64,000 nucleotides of DNA from Endothia cerciana (lineage: Eukaryota; Ascomycota; Sordariomycetes; Diaporthales; Cryphonectriaceae): positions 248,001 to 312,000 of the forward strand of contig JALRMH010000026.1 in the NCBI GenBank assembly GCA_026119935.1, read 5' to 3'. Positions 43,433-54,919 of the stretch are shown in pieces (positions within the stretch are counted from its first letter, which is position 1; every line of letters starts with the position of its first letter). Under the pieces are notes generated by a model that was given only the letters and a program-made list of their open reading frames with translations, was not told the DNA's origin and did no database searches. Both the position numbers and the translations under genes were made by a program.

Positions 43433-45728
43433 ATGGAAGACGGACAGGCTACCCTGCCGCCGCCGCCGCCGCCCCTCGAGCCGATATCCCGGCCGAGTTC
43501 AGCTTCGACGACCGCCTCGCAGAAGGAACAGCTGCCCGGCATCTCGTCCATAGCTTCTATCGCCGCGGCTGCCGCAGCCGCAAGCGCCGCGGCGAGTTCG
43601 CCTCAGATAGGGTAGGTGGACAGGTGGATGCTGTGAACGCTGGAAGAAAAAAAATTCCGCCTCTCCGGTGGATGTGGGAAGAATGGCGGGCACGCTTGGT
43701 TCCCTCCACAGACCAGGCCCATATGCAGGGCTGAATCTGTTTTTTTTCTTCTTTCTCTTCTCCGTTTTTTTTGAGACGCGAACTAGCCCCCCCGAGTCGG
43801 TTGGCTGATATGTCTGCAACACCACAGATCAAGCACGACGAGCGCACCACCACCGGCCATGTACTCGACGCCAGCAACAGCTCCAGCTGCCACGAGCGCT
43901 GGCCCAGGAGGCAACATGGTAAGCGACGCTGTCCATCTATCTGTCCTGCACCTCTACCCACTGCACAAGCAACCAAACCCCTCCCGCCCCTATCCCCCCT
44001 TCTTCTCCTTCCACAACGCGATTCAAACACGGCCCACATCGAACCATCGCTCGGGGTCAGTCCGCAGCGGGACGCACCCTGAGCGTGGTTCATATTGGGT
44101 AAGGACCACCCCCAGGAGAGACAACAGGACTCAGCACTGAAGGGGACGTTGTCGCCATGGCGGGTCACCTCCAGGGCCTGTTATCAGGCAAGACCACACC
44201 CCGTATCTCTCGGCAGTGTCTTCAAACAGCGAGCAGGAAGACCAGGGACGCCGAGGTTTAGGTGCTCCGGAATGGGAGCGGGAATGGCTTCCGTTATCGC
44301 CTACCCTGCCACTGCCTGCTTGGGTGGGCCCTAATAAGCGGGTCTCGAGTGTCCTTGCATAATTTGCACTGGTGTGATTGGCGGCGGGGCCATCCCCCCA
44401 GCCAGTCCAGAAAATCTCTTATCAGAGATACCATCCCTATCTAATCTTTTCCATCCACCCCCATCCCATCAACACATCGTCGCCTCCATCTCCCGGACCT
44501 CCCTTCATCTGAACATCAAGAGTGCGGCCTCGAGGCTGCACCTCTCACGCGGACAACTATGGCCTCCATGGCAGCTAACAGCGATCAACAAACCCAACAG
44601 CCCACCTGCCAGAACTGTGGGACCTCCACCACCCCCCTCTGGCGACGCGATGAGTCCGGCGCGGTGCTCTGCAATGCCTGCGGCTTATTCCTCAAGCTGC
44701 ATGGCCGGCCTCGCCCGATCTCCCTCAAAACGGATGTCATAAAGAGTCGCAACCGCGTCAAGACCATGCGCCCGGGCATGGAGATGAAGAAGAAGGTGCG
44801 TGCCCAGAAGGACGTCGCTGGCCGTTCTGGATGAAGATCACAAAGGTCCTCTGAGGCTAATAATCTTCATCGTGATCAGAACCAGACTGTCGCGCCTGAT
44901 GCCAACGTCGCTGATATCCAGGCCCAGAATGCCGCCGCCGCCGCCCTCAACGTCCGACGGACCTCTCAAAAAGCTGGCAACGGCCACATTGACGACACCA
45001 ACCCCCCCCTCTCCCGAACCGCGACCCCCAACATGTACTCGGGCCACATGCTCTACCACGGTCTGGATGACCACCATCTGCAGCAGCCACTGGCGGGCTT
45101 TGGTATCGGTGCACCAGGCAACGGTCGTGCTCCTTCGCCCCTGAACGGTGAGGCTGTGCCGCAGACACAGGAGGAGCTGCTCGCCCTCAACTCTGGCCTG
45201 AAGACGCGCGTCGACGAGCTGGAGGTCATCAACGACCTGATCCAGCGCCGGCTCCAGCACTACGAGGCCTACGGCGCAGGTGCGGCGGCCGGCGCCGGGC
45301 TTGTCGAGGGGGGCCATGATGCCGAGGTACAGCTGAGGGCTCAGGTCGACGCCCTTGCCGCATCCGAGGCGCAGCTCCGTTCTCAGCTGGACGAGAGTCA
45401 CAGGCGCGAGAACAACCTGAAGCGGCGGTTGGACGAGGTGGAGCTTGAGCTCAAGGATGCCAGGGAGTCCCTCGAGGGCCACGAGAATGGCCGTGCGAAG
45501 AGGGCTCGGCTTGACGGACCTGTCAACGGCGAAGGAGAGGCACACCACGAGGTTCCTACAGAACTCAAACTGGAGGCTCCCATGGAAGCTTCTCTCGCCG
45601 AGGCTCCTGTGGACCCTCTTGTCGAGGCTTCCGTCGGGGCCCCCGTCGGGGCGCCGGCAGAAGCTCCCATCATGGAGACTCAGGCAGGGGCGCCGATGAT
45701 GGAGGCGGCTTTGCAGGCGACCGCATAG
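43433..45728 (+). CDS. asd-4: GATA-type transcription factor, AreB / ASD-4 / Dal80 class
   Basis: Nuclear DNA-binding protein of the class that opposes or modulates AreA/NIT2 in nitrogen regulation and, in Neurospora, is needed for ascus development. Exons: 43433-43611, 43828-43918, 44535-44795, 44880-45728; 1380 nt, 459 aa. One zinc finger (CQNCGTSTTPLWRRD...LCNACG, CX2CX17CX2C) with the tail LKLHGRPRPISLKTDVIKSR is diagnostic. The C-terminal half is coiled coil (ELLALNSGLKTRVDELEVIN, then VQLRAQVDALAASEAQL and RRENNLKRRLDEVELELKD), as in Dal80/Gzf3. It ends in an Ala/Pro/Glu-rich repeat-like tail. The acceptor at 44534 (CTCGAG) is weak; an internal ATG at 44559 could instead start a shorter form lacking the first two exons (see findings). 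Confidence 0.9.
44419..44442 (+). promoter_or_regulatory. Cluster of three GATA elements inside intron 2 of the GATA-factor gene
   Basis: TTATC (44419-44423), AGATA (44426-44430) and CTATCT (44437-44442) lie within 24 bp, 117-140 bp before the internal ATG at 44559. Two further TTATC sites occur upstream in the same intron (44181-44186 and 44294-44298). GATA factors bind pairs of such elements, so this is a candidate autoregulatory internal promoter. Confidence 0.5.
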
Positions 45729-46439
45729 GCTGCCTGATACTTGGCGTTGGTTGACCCGACTGAAGCGTGCTGGACTTGCGACGGCTGTTATGCATTTCTC
45801 TGTGCGCCCTTTTGGACCTGGATTGATCTGCGGTGGAGATCTCACACATCATTTGGAGATGGCCCGAGAGCCTTCTTGCCCACGCAAAGGAAGGCAGGGA
45901 TTAATCCGTCACCACAGACGATAGTGTTTTCTGCCTGCGCCATCGCGTTTCCGGGAGGCAGCTCTTGCGCTTCTATGGCTCGGGGCTTGCGGTATTATCC
46001 TGGCACGGATGGAACGGGCCGTGAGAAGGAGGCGGGCAGGGTATGATGACCATATCTCATGTCGAGGCTGTCACTAATTTCGAGTCTCGGGGAAAGGGAG
46101 TCGGACGGATACCCGATGCAACAGGGCGGTTTGTGCGGAGTTGCAGGAGTATACTAGGGTCCGCACACGTCTCTACACTTAGAACACGGCCAATGGAACG
46201 TAAAAGTTCATGCTTTACAGGCGGCGGCATCTTGGTCTGTGAGACGACAAAGCAGCGCAGCGCCCTCAACGTTGTGCCCTTTCTCGATGATGAGGAACAG
46301 GTCAGCTTGCGCTTCAATCTATGTCGCCTCTACCAAAAGCACATTCACCTTTCCTACTAAACCAATCTTGCCTGCCTTTTCGTGTACCGATTCAAGCTCT
46401 CACACAGATGACCCAGCACCCATTCGGCTTCTGTTATAT
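45729..46439. other. Region between the GATA-factor gene and the channel pseudogene
   Basis: About 700 nt: 3' UTR of the GATA-factor gene and, on the minus strand, sequence where the missing C-terminal half of the TOK-like channel would be expected. I find only scattered weak fragments (for example FLIIEKGHNVEGAALL near 46310-46265) and no open frame of use. Confidence 0.45.
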
Positions 46440-47410
46440 CTGCCAGCAGAGGACTGTTCTCACCGGCCCCCCGGCCAGCCAGAAGAGGAAGGGCCATCGT
46501 CTGCAGGGATCCGTGTGCACTGGTCGCTGCCCAGATCGAACTGCTGTGGGAAGTGCCCGCTGATGTAGCCGGTAACATTGACCATCAGTATTGACGCGCC
46601 GACGAAGTAGAGGATGGCGGCAAGGAGGGCATGCCAGAACCCCTGGCTGTAGATCTTCCCGGGGCCTATGGGGAGGGGGGGGGGGGTGGACGTGTATATG
46701 CGTCGCCGAGGTGATCCCGATCAGCTTCCGGGTCGTGTCGTCAGCTCATACATACATCATACTGTCGAGGGGAAAGGTGACGAGCTCAAGAGAACAGAAG
46801 ACAGGAGCCACAAGATGACCGGACGGGGGCAGTGCGATGACGTACCGGACCCTTCCCGTGGAGTTTGCCAGAAGGAAGAAGTTGCCTGTGAAGCCACATA
46901 CCGGCGAGATGGCATTGGGAACAATCTCCCTGTCTGGCGATGCGAGCACCCTGTCCCTACGGAGGCCCGGTCTTGGGAGGTGGGGAGGCACCATTCAGGA
47001 TCCGGTATTCCCACCCCCGAGTCGTCGGTGCCCTCGGGGGCCCGGCCGTCGCTGGCCAGCGTCACCCTCCATGCCGTGACCAGGGCCGCTATAGAGAGGA
47101 CGCTACATAGTGGGCCTATCGTGGCCGCTATCAGAGGAACTTGCCGTCGAAGCAAACCACCATTTCCTGCGTGGGCATTACCAGCCCCGAGCTGGGACGA
47201 GGCCTTGAGCTGATTCCTGACCCTGACATACCGAGGGAGGCTGTCGTTCTTCGCCCCGAGCGTCGGGAACCCTATTGTCCGTATAGTATCTCTCCGTTTC
47301 AGCGAGTAGGGATCGTCCACGAAAGTCAATGGCCCCTCGGGGACATGCCCCTGGGCTACCGAGGCTGCACCTTGGGCAGACCAGGTTGAACCCAATTCTG
47401 GGGGCATTTG
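46440..47410 (-). pseudogene. TOK1: Decayed TOK-type outward-rectifier potassium channel
   Basis: Fungal TOK channels have eight membrane helices and two pores. Here only the first half can be read on the minus strand. VPLIAATIGPLCSVLSIAAL (first helix) is near 47150-47090, then GIPDPEW. A possible 41-nt intron (46991-46951) follows, then NAISPVCGFTGNFFLL and GRVRYVIALP. The frame then shifts near 46825 (VILWLLSSVLL continues in another frame). After a further gap, KIYSQGFWHALLAAILYF, GASILMVNVTGYISGHFPQQ and FDLGSD follow, the end of helix 4. Frame breaks near 46505 disrupt the LQTM segment, and no pore signature (GYGD/GFGD) is found beyond. A 12-base G run (+ strand) lies within. It is therefore a truncated, multiply frame-broken relic, unless assembly errors are to blame. 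Confidence 0.65.
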
Positions 47411-49293
47411 GAGGTTGTCATTATACGGCAGCGATTGTTGAGTATCCTATCAGACTTGCAGGCGCTTGTGGTTTAGCATGTAGGAAAGCGGAGGCTGAAC
47501 TTCCCAACGTCACAGCGCTCTGCCGAGTGGTGCCATTACATACGAGTATAAGGACACAAACACAAAGCAGAGTAATCCCATGAAAATAAAGTTCGAGTCT
47601 GTGGGGGGGGGGGGGCGGATCGAGACCACGAGAGGCTTCTCTCAAGATAAGGAGCCGCGCCTGAGTGAGGGTGCAGTACATAGCTCTTTCACCCGGCGCG
47701 GCGCCGGTGTGTCCCTCGGTTTACACCTTCATGGGGTTGCAGAAGACCATGATCAGGCGAGGTCGCCCGCCGCCTCTCGGCGATTCCCACCGTGGCACCA
47801 TGCTGGTCCCGTGACGGTACGCGGACTACCCTGCTTGTGTCTTGCGGCCCACCCGCATGATTGTAGAGGCAGGCCGAGTAAGCAGACCAGCATAGTGGGC
47901 ATGGCAACTCCCATTCGGCTCGAGGTGAACACTATAACTGATCTTGTCCCTTGGAGTACTCGGGCTATGTGCGATCTTACTCACGGCCCGGATAATGGGG
48001 CTGCTATTCCAACAACGGTGTGGTGTCTCTGTGAGCGACCCTGTGTCTACATGTACATGATCTGATACAAATCCTCAGTGAGCACCTTTCGGGACTCGGG
48101 AAATGCAGCACATGGCCATGAGTGGAGCTGAGAAATTATTTTTATTTTTTTTTTCTTCCTCCTTTACTTCTCCTCATCTTCTTTTGGTTCGTTCTTTCTT
48201 CCCTTTTTTATTTATTTATTTATTTTTATTTTCTATACCCTCTTCCGGTGGGGAGGCCCCGCAAATCCTTAATCATGAAGCGAGCGCAGCCAGCCTTGTA
48301 AGTGGAGGTGTTTGAAGGCCGCAGAAAACCGGGGTAAGTTGTCCCCATCAACCCATTTAGCAGTTGTCGACACGTTAATGATCCTCCGACCCAGGAATGA
48401 CCTTCGAGACGCTTTTAGAAATTATTAAAACCACCTTCGCAAGGTAACCCATGGTGATTCTTCATGCTTGCTGCAGCAGTGACCAAGCGAGCGTGTCCTG
48501 CCACACGCGTGGCTTGCACAGAAATTGCGGCAATACTCGAGGCTGCAGCCAAGACGCGTGCGCCAGCCACACCAGAACCCTGTGCCCAACCAAGGGATCA
48601 AAGACTCCGCGGGTGAAGGACGGCACGCGGCAGGGAAGAGATTCCTCACATAATCTCTTCCGGCCGCGGCCCGCTGGTGGAAATGAAGCCAGCGCGGCGG
48701 GCGGAGCTTACCTACCTGGCCTCCGTTTGGGGTTGGCTGGCTGACACGAGACCAGGCGTAAGACCACCCATCTCCCAGCCCACTGCAGAAATCGAGACAC
48801 CACAGCTGCCAGCAGCGCAGCCGTTGTTTGTGAACGTGTTACTCGGGCGCCGCCAACGGCCAACGAGCGAGCTCGGCGCAGATCAGCCCCGATATTGAAG
48901 GCTGCGACACGCCAGGCCCTGTTTGTTTCTCCGGCGTTCTCAGAAACAGGCGAGAACGGGAGCGAGGCTTTCTGATCGTGAGAGGCACAGACACACTAGA
49001 CGATAAGGCCAGAAGGGGGGGTTGGGGGGGGGGGGGAAGAAGAGAAAACACAAAGTGGTGGCGGGCAGGCTAGTCAGATACGCGTAGGCCGCGTGCCTGC
49101 GTTTTTAGATTCCACAGGTGCGACATGTCATCGTGAGATGTCTCATATTCCGCGTTACTCCCTCGCAGCCCCCATCTCAGCATCCCTCGGATCCTGCCGT
49201 GCCAAACAGGGCAGCCCGTCCGCTCCCACTTCTGCCTTTATGTAGGCACATCCTCCGCAAATTTCGATACACTGCACTCTCAACAAAAAAAAG
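47411..49293. other. 1.9 kb intergenic region
   Basis: No gene recognised. A 12-base G run lies at about 47603-47614, an AT-rich T/C stretch at about 48137-48240 (TTTATTTATTTATTTATT inside), and a 12-base G run at about 49024-49035. The last 250 bp precede the orphan membrane-protein frame. Confidence 0.5.
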
Positions 49294-49962
49294 ATGTCGC
49301 ACCCACATCGTCGAGAGATGGAGCAAATATCGCACTGCAGCAGCGGGAATGGGACGCCACAGTATGGTCCCGGCGAGAGCATCCTTTCCTCCCTGCTCAC
49401 TGCAGCTGCAAAACAACACATTCCGATCGCCTCATCGCCATTAAATCCGGACCTATGTGAGAGCGATCTCAAGTTCGGACGACAAATCCGCCGCATGCGG
49501 AGAGCACGACCAGCGACGAGGAAAGCTCCCGAGATATCACCCGGCCTGTGGCTGCTCCGTCGAAAGGCAGCGCTCGCGCACCAGCGCATCAAGCAATGCT
49601 CAGTTCATTCACTTCACCTCGAGGACGGCGACGCCGTCGTCTTCTCTGACATATGCGAACCATCGGCAGATGTGGAGGAGGGCGATATAGCCGATGACGG
49701 CAAGGAGGCGATGCCGGCGTTCATCGTGGAATCGGGGCCGCTGACACACATCGTCTATGCGCAATATGTCCAACACGATGTGACGCTCGACCTGGAAAAA
49801 CAGACAGACGGGGATCTCTCACTGGTTCGGCCGTCACAAGGGCAGCAGCGGCGGCAGCGCCTCCGTTTTTTCCTCACCCTGTGCCTGCTGAGCGCCTGTG
49901 CCACATTGTTCACTGTCTTCGGCTTCGAAATGCTCAGAAGCGGTCACTACCTTGCGCGTTAG
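49294..49962 (+). CDS. Hypothetical protein with a C-terminal membrane helix
   Basis: Single open frame of 222 codons (stop at 49962); a second Met at 49318 (MEQISH) is an alternative start. I do not recognise a family. Residues about 58-90 are basic (FGRQIRRMRRARPATRK), 115-140 acidic (EPSADVEEGDIADDGKEAMP), and residues about 194-212 hydrophobic (FFLTLCLLSACATLFTVFGF) after a QRRQRLR patch, which looks like a tail-anchored membrane protein. It is longer than most chance frames here and is not antisense to a known gene, but may be an orphan or spurious. Confidence 0.4.
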   Translation: MSHPHRREMEQISHCSSGNGTPQYGPGESILSSLLTAAAKQHIPIASSPLNPDLCESDLKFGRQIRRMRRARPATRKAPEISPGLWLLRRKAALAHQRIKQCSVHSLHLEDGDAVVFSDICEPSADVEEGDIADDGKEAMPAFIVESGPLTHIVYAQYVQHDVTLDLEKQTDGDLSLVRPSQGQQRRQRLRFFLTLCLLSACATLFTVFGFEMLRSGHYLAR

Positions 49963-50167
49963 ACACCAATAAACGGGCAGATGCAGGCTGCTTATCAGAG
50001 CAGAGTCGATTTGCGCGAGGCAGTGATCGCCCGAGCGTCTCGGGCCACCGAAGAGACCTGAGTGGAATCTAGACCGGCTTCACCCCAACCTGACCACATG
50101 CGCCATGTTCAGACATGTTGCCAGGCTCCGCGCATCATACACCGTCTCTCATCCTCGGCCCTTTTCG

Positions 50168-51080
50168 TCATTGCGACTTTGACTCGTCTTCCTTGGCGGC
50201 GGCGTCTCGCTCAGCGTTCTGCTTCTGGATGGCCTGTTCGACCTGCCATATTGCTCGTTCCAGCTCCACCTCGAGCTGTGGCAGGTCCAAGGCCTGGGTC
50301 ATCTTCCTTCCATTCATCTGGTCCAACAACATCATTTCTCCATTCGGTTGGGTGTCTTGGGGCATTTTCGGGTTGGCGTTCTTGGGTTCTCCGGGCTTGA
50401 CCGTGGAGTCTGGAGTCGAAGGAAGCGCAGGGTCTTGTTTAAGGTAGACCTCGTCAAGTATCGGGGAGGGCCTATGAATGAGCAGTCGATTTTTGAGGAG
50501 GAATTGTATATGTTTGCCGCCTGCGATGGCACGCCAGTGCGACCACGCCCGGTAGGCGAGATAAAAGAAGGGTATGTTCGGGATTCTGGCCGGACGTAAT
50601 TAGCATGTATGAAAGCGAGACAAGACATGCCAATTACACATACATCGGGACCAGGGCGAATGGTGCACTTATGGGCATTCCTATGAGGCACCAGATGAGC
50701 CTCTTTCGGTGGAGACCCTCCCGCTCCGTGCTCAATCTCTGCAGCACATCTTCGACTTGGCTTGACTGTATCAACGTCTTCGGAAAGTAGACCTCGACCT
50801 TGTCGCTGCCCTTGACCTCGTCGTCCGCACGCTTTGTGGACAGCGGCGGGACGGACTTGAGCCCCCACTCTTCATACGGTACCTTCCGGAGCGCCTGGTT
50901 TCCATATTTGACAATGGTTTTTTGCCAGCCCGACTCATTCTTTTCCCAGCCTGCCCAGGTCACTGAAGCCTTGGACTGGATCTTGTCTATCCATCCTTGG
51001 TTCTGCTTCGTGGCGTCGTTGAGGCGGTGGGCGTAAAGAAGTGTTCGACGCGTCGAGATGGGGAGGAGGAAGACGCGCAT
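50168..51080 (-). CDS. Mitochondrial K+/H+ exchange-related protein (Mit_KHE1 family)
   Basis: Member of the fungal family linked to the mitochondrial inner-membrane K+/H+ exchanger (yeast Mkh1/Ylh47-interacting group); exact activity not certain. Exons on the minus strand are 51080-50644 and 50585-50168; 855 nt, 284 aa. The start MRVFLLPISTRRTLLYAHR is the family opening and could also act in targeting. WAGWEKNESGWQKTIVKYGN, VPYEEWGLKSVPPLS and KVEVYFPKTLI follow. A hydrophobic hairpin spans the intron: RKRLIWCLIGMPISAPFALV, then PNIPFFYLAYRAWSHWRA. A Gln/Glu-rich helix ends the protein. Full length for the family. Confidence 0.88.
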
Positions 51081-52802
51081 CTTTGCTGGAGACCGGGCCG
51101 TGACAGCCTGCCGGCTCTGAAGTGCGCGGTGGTGACTCGGGAGGCTAGGGAGGCAGCGGAGCTTTGAGGGCTACTGGTGAGTTATGACAACGCCGCTTTC
51201 ATGAGGAAGATCTGATGTTGCCGTCCATGGCTGTGTGCCGCGAGGTAGGTCCAAGGAGAAATCGGGGTGAAGGTAGGGAGAGAGACAGCCGGGCAGAGCT
51301 TCCAGGGTTTGGAGTTGCCGTCTTGATAAGCTTGAGGCAAGGTGTGCAGGGCAAGGCAGGTCGAGGTTTTCTGCGAGTCGCAGGTCAAACAATGACGCAC
51401 TCTGTGGTTCACAGCGTCTCTGAGTGGTCACTGACCTGCAGGACAGGGCACTACCCGTCGTGGTGGATCTATACCCACCCAGGCATGCCAGGCCTGCACT
51501 GGCTTGGCACTGGCTGGGTCAGGTTTGCATGTGTCGAAAGCGGATAACTCGCCTGGGTTTCGGAGAGTTGCCCCTGAGGCGGTTCAAAGTTACCATTCTA
51601 TCTCGGGGCCTGCCCGTGCAGCTGCTGTGGGTCACTGCGATCTTCTCTCGCTCATCCTGGCAGGCATGTACCGCAGGAGAGAAGGAAAAAGAAGAAGAAG
51701 AAGAAGAAGAAGAAGAAGAAATACATATCCATCTAGGTTCAGAATTGCGTGGGATACTTGGCCTCTCCCCTCCCAACCTCGGGAGCATCTGTCGGTAAGA
51801 ACAGCAAGCAGGGCATCAGCTGCACTGCCCCGGGACCTATGAACCTGTTCATCCGATGTGTTGTCTGGTGTGCGCTGCTGTTCCGTGGTGGCTGGAGGGT
51901 TACTGTGTACTACTAGTATGAGAGATGTTCAATACTCCGTCTTAGCCGGTGACGTCCCTCGCTAGCGGACCCTGCACCCAGGTCTTCTCTCCTACGCCCC
52001 GAGACAACCTTGATTCTCGATTCGACTTGTGAAATTAGGCGTCATCTCTGCTGTTTTCCCCTCTCTTCTCCCCTCCGTCAACCTCGTCGCGGCGCGGGCC
52101 AGCTTCCACCTCCATCCTGCAGGCCGGTGCTGCGGTAGCTAGGTCGTTCATCCGTCGTCCGTCGCCCGTCTTCCACCGGTTAACGGGGCCCGCCTTGCCT
52201 GCCCAGTGCCGCTGATCGTGATCACAAGCGCCCCTGCTTGCTCGTCATATGAAGGACCTGAACCTGGCTGGCCCTACTTCTCCAGCCAGCGAAAACACAC
52301 CGGACTGTTCAACTATACTGTACATTTACATAGGGCGGGACCGCCTCGCGCCGCCTAGCGCTGCCCTCTGCTCGCTTCCACCTCTCGTCCCTCTGCCGAT
52401 ATTCTGGTAGAAATTAATACATAATCTCCTCTTGCGTGGGCTGTCCTACCCCCCCCCCCCGGATTACTCTCGACCCTGGTCTTTACTCTGCAGCCATCCG
52501 TCTGGCCCTGACCCAAGAACGCCGTCCCACCCACCGCCTCTATCGTGACTCGGGCTCCGACGGCTGGCCAGCCCAGAACTCTTACCAGAGACATACCTGG
52601 CAGGGTCTCGGTCCATCAGGGTGCTCGTCGAGACCTCGCGACCACCGCCCACCTGCTCCGTGTTTCACCCACTGCGGGTCGCCCTGATCAGAGGAGTCCC
52701 CTATACTAGAGCGTCTCCTTGTTCAGACCAGTCATCCGTTCTAAAGAGCCCCTTCGACATCAACTCCTGGGCACTGGCGAGCCTGTATCTAGACTCATCT
52801 TC
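51081..52802. other. 1.7 kb divergent intergenic region
   Basis: Lies between the divergent Mit_KHE1-like and SRF1-like genes. It contains a GAA tract (51690-51720) and a C run at about 52450-52460, and becomes pyrimidine-rich toward 52800, which fits the SRF1-like promoter and leader. No gene recognised. Confidence 0.5.
51690..51720 (+). repeat. (GAA)n microsatellite
   Basis: About ten GAA units in a gap between divergent genes. Confidence 0.95.
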
Positions 52803-53941
52803 ATGGAACACCTGCGCCCTGGCACCGGAAGCACCGCGGTCGAAGCCAATGCTAACCGGAAGATACGTACCATCCCGCGTCAGTCTCACATAGACCCATC
52901 CTGTGTCAAATGGGGCGTTCTGCTAACGCGTTTATAGCTTGGATTGCGTCTTGGGAAGACAGACATGGACCGCCGCCGCCTGACATTCAGCAAGTCGTGC
53001 CGAGCCGGCCATCTGAGGCTGTACGCCCCGACCACAACAGCACACCTGCACCACCGCAGAGGAGGGTCTCCAGGGATGGCTACGTGAACTGGACCTCCGA
53101 GGCACCGGTCAACGATGTCTCGAAGAATCTGATCGCAAAGAGAAGGCAGAAGAGGCGAGTGCAGCGGGGGCAGAAATGGGACCATCTTCGGACCAGAGAG
53201 CCAATCATCATCCCGAACTACCTGGTCCGCGAAGAGGAGTCGCCATGGAGGAACTTTGTGCAAGCCAGCAGGTATGGACACGCAGCCGGCGAGGATGCGG
53301 AGAGGGTAGGCCCGGAGAAGCTCGATGAGTTGATGCCTGGGTTCAACGACACCAGCTCCCTGCGCTTCACGGATGATGCGGCGCGTCGCAGGAGCAGGAG
53401 GAAGGCATTCCACGAGCATGCCTGGCGTATTCTTCTCAACCACCCCCTGGTCCCCGCAATCCTCAGGTTCTCGGTCTTGTTGTTGTCCATCGTCTCGCTT
53501 GCACTGTCAGCCAACCTGTGGAAGCTGTACGCAGATTCAGGGGCTGTCTCCTCGAATGCGGCGGGGAGCTCTCTCCGCTCGCAGTGGCTTGTGGCCATTG
53601 TCGTCGATTGTGTCGTCACGCCCTATGTCTTCTACATGACCTGGGATGAGTGGACTGGACCGCAGTTGGGTCTGAGGTCCCCAATGCACAAAGTGTCCCT
53701 GACTCTCCTCGACCTGTTCTTTATCATCTTCAAGTCGGCAAGCGCCACGCTTGCATTTGACTCGCTGTCCCTCAAGCACAACCCGTATGGCGAGATGGCC
53801 AAGATGAAGGCCCTAGCATCCTTTCTGCTGCTGGGCCTCATCGGTTGGATAATGAATTTCACGGTGAATGTGTTCAGGCTAGTCCAGAGACTTGGGACTG
53901 GAGCTGGAGAGGACGACCGGAGATTCATATCACACGTTTGA
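52803..53941 (+). CDS. SRF1: SRF1-like membrane protein (regulator of phospholipase D)
   Basis: Yeast Srf1 is a membrane protein that regulates phospholipase D Spo14. Exons are 52803-52878 and 52938-53941; 1080 nt, 359 aa. The intron has a GTCAGT donor, a GCTAACG branch point and a TTTATAG acceptor; joining the exons restores RTIPPWIASWEDRHG. The 52803 ATG is the only one in frame upstream. The N-terminal half is soluble with a basic RRQKRRVQRGQKWDH stretch, then WRNFVQASRYGHAAGED. The C-terminal half has about four membrane helices (ILRFSVLLLSIVSLALSANL, LVAIVVDCVVTPYVFYMTW, LTLLDLFFIIFKSASATLAF, ALASFLLLGLIGWIMNFTV). It ends RRFISHV. Confidence 0.82.
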
Positions 53942-54919
53942 AAGCTAGCTGGAGTCTCGCAAGATCTATATCCACATACATATGTATGAGCAGAGGAAGG
54001 ACGACCCGCCTCGATATAGCTACTTCGGCCTTGAGGGCCTCACGTTGCAAAGTGTCTACAGAGGCAGCTGAAGGTGATCAGAGAGAGACTCAACACCACC
54101 GGTGACTGGTCGTATGTATGCTGTGTCATTAGCAGCCTCGTACCTTCGAGAAGCTTGCTACAGAATGCTTCCAATTTCCACTTGCGTGATCACTAGCACC
54201 TGACCCAAGGACCTAGAATGACACCCCTCGAACCACGGAGCTCGAAGAGTGCCGGCGCAAGTCCCGAGTCGTGACAATAGCTTGCATCTGTTGTTGAGAT
54301 AAATCATCCCCCACACAAACTTGGGCGTTCGAAGCGCCTGGGCGCTTCAAGGTTTAAAAATAGTGGGGCGCTAAACGTTGGTGGCACAGACCCCGCCATT
54401 GCCATTCAACTCACCCTGCAACCCTTGTTAGCGAGTTGGCTGCCTTCGACTTTGCAGCTCAACCTACAGACGACTCCTGCCTTCCACCAACAGACTTCTT
54501 CCTCTCTCTTCACGAACAACGACGGTCAGGACAACAGACGTCCCAACCGATTGTGTTTTCCACATAGTTGTCCTTTTCCATTCTCCATTCTTTCTGTTGG
54601 AGGATCCTCTGACATCTCCAGTACCCCTTCCAGACGCCTTCTGGCCATCGAGTAGTAGCGCCGTTCATCCAGCCCCCGACCCTCGGCCACACGTAGCCAT
54701 CACCAGTTCCTATCACGACATCTTCATCTGGTCATCGCGGATCGCCCTGTCCGACCCAGTGCACACGCCACAGAAGCTGGTAGTCCTCGGAGCGTATCTG
54801 CTTTCGCGAACAACAAGTGCCTCCAGGGTCTCGGTGTTTGCCGTTCCCATCGCCTTCCCCAACTGTCCCTGACCAACTTTGCCTCACATCAGCGTCCTGC
54901 AAGCCTTGCCACATCCAAT
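53942..54919. promoter_or_regulatory. Intergenic region and cullin-1 promoter
   Basis: 978 nt. A short inverted AAGCGCCTGGGCGCTT lies at 54334-54349, about 570 bp before the cullin-1 start. Beyond about 54400 the sequence becomes CT-rich, as in fungal leaders. No coding sequence recognised. Confidence 0.45.
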
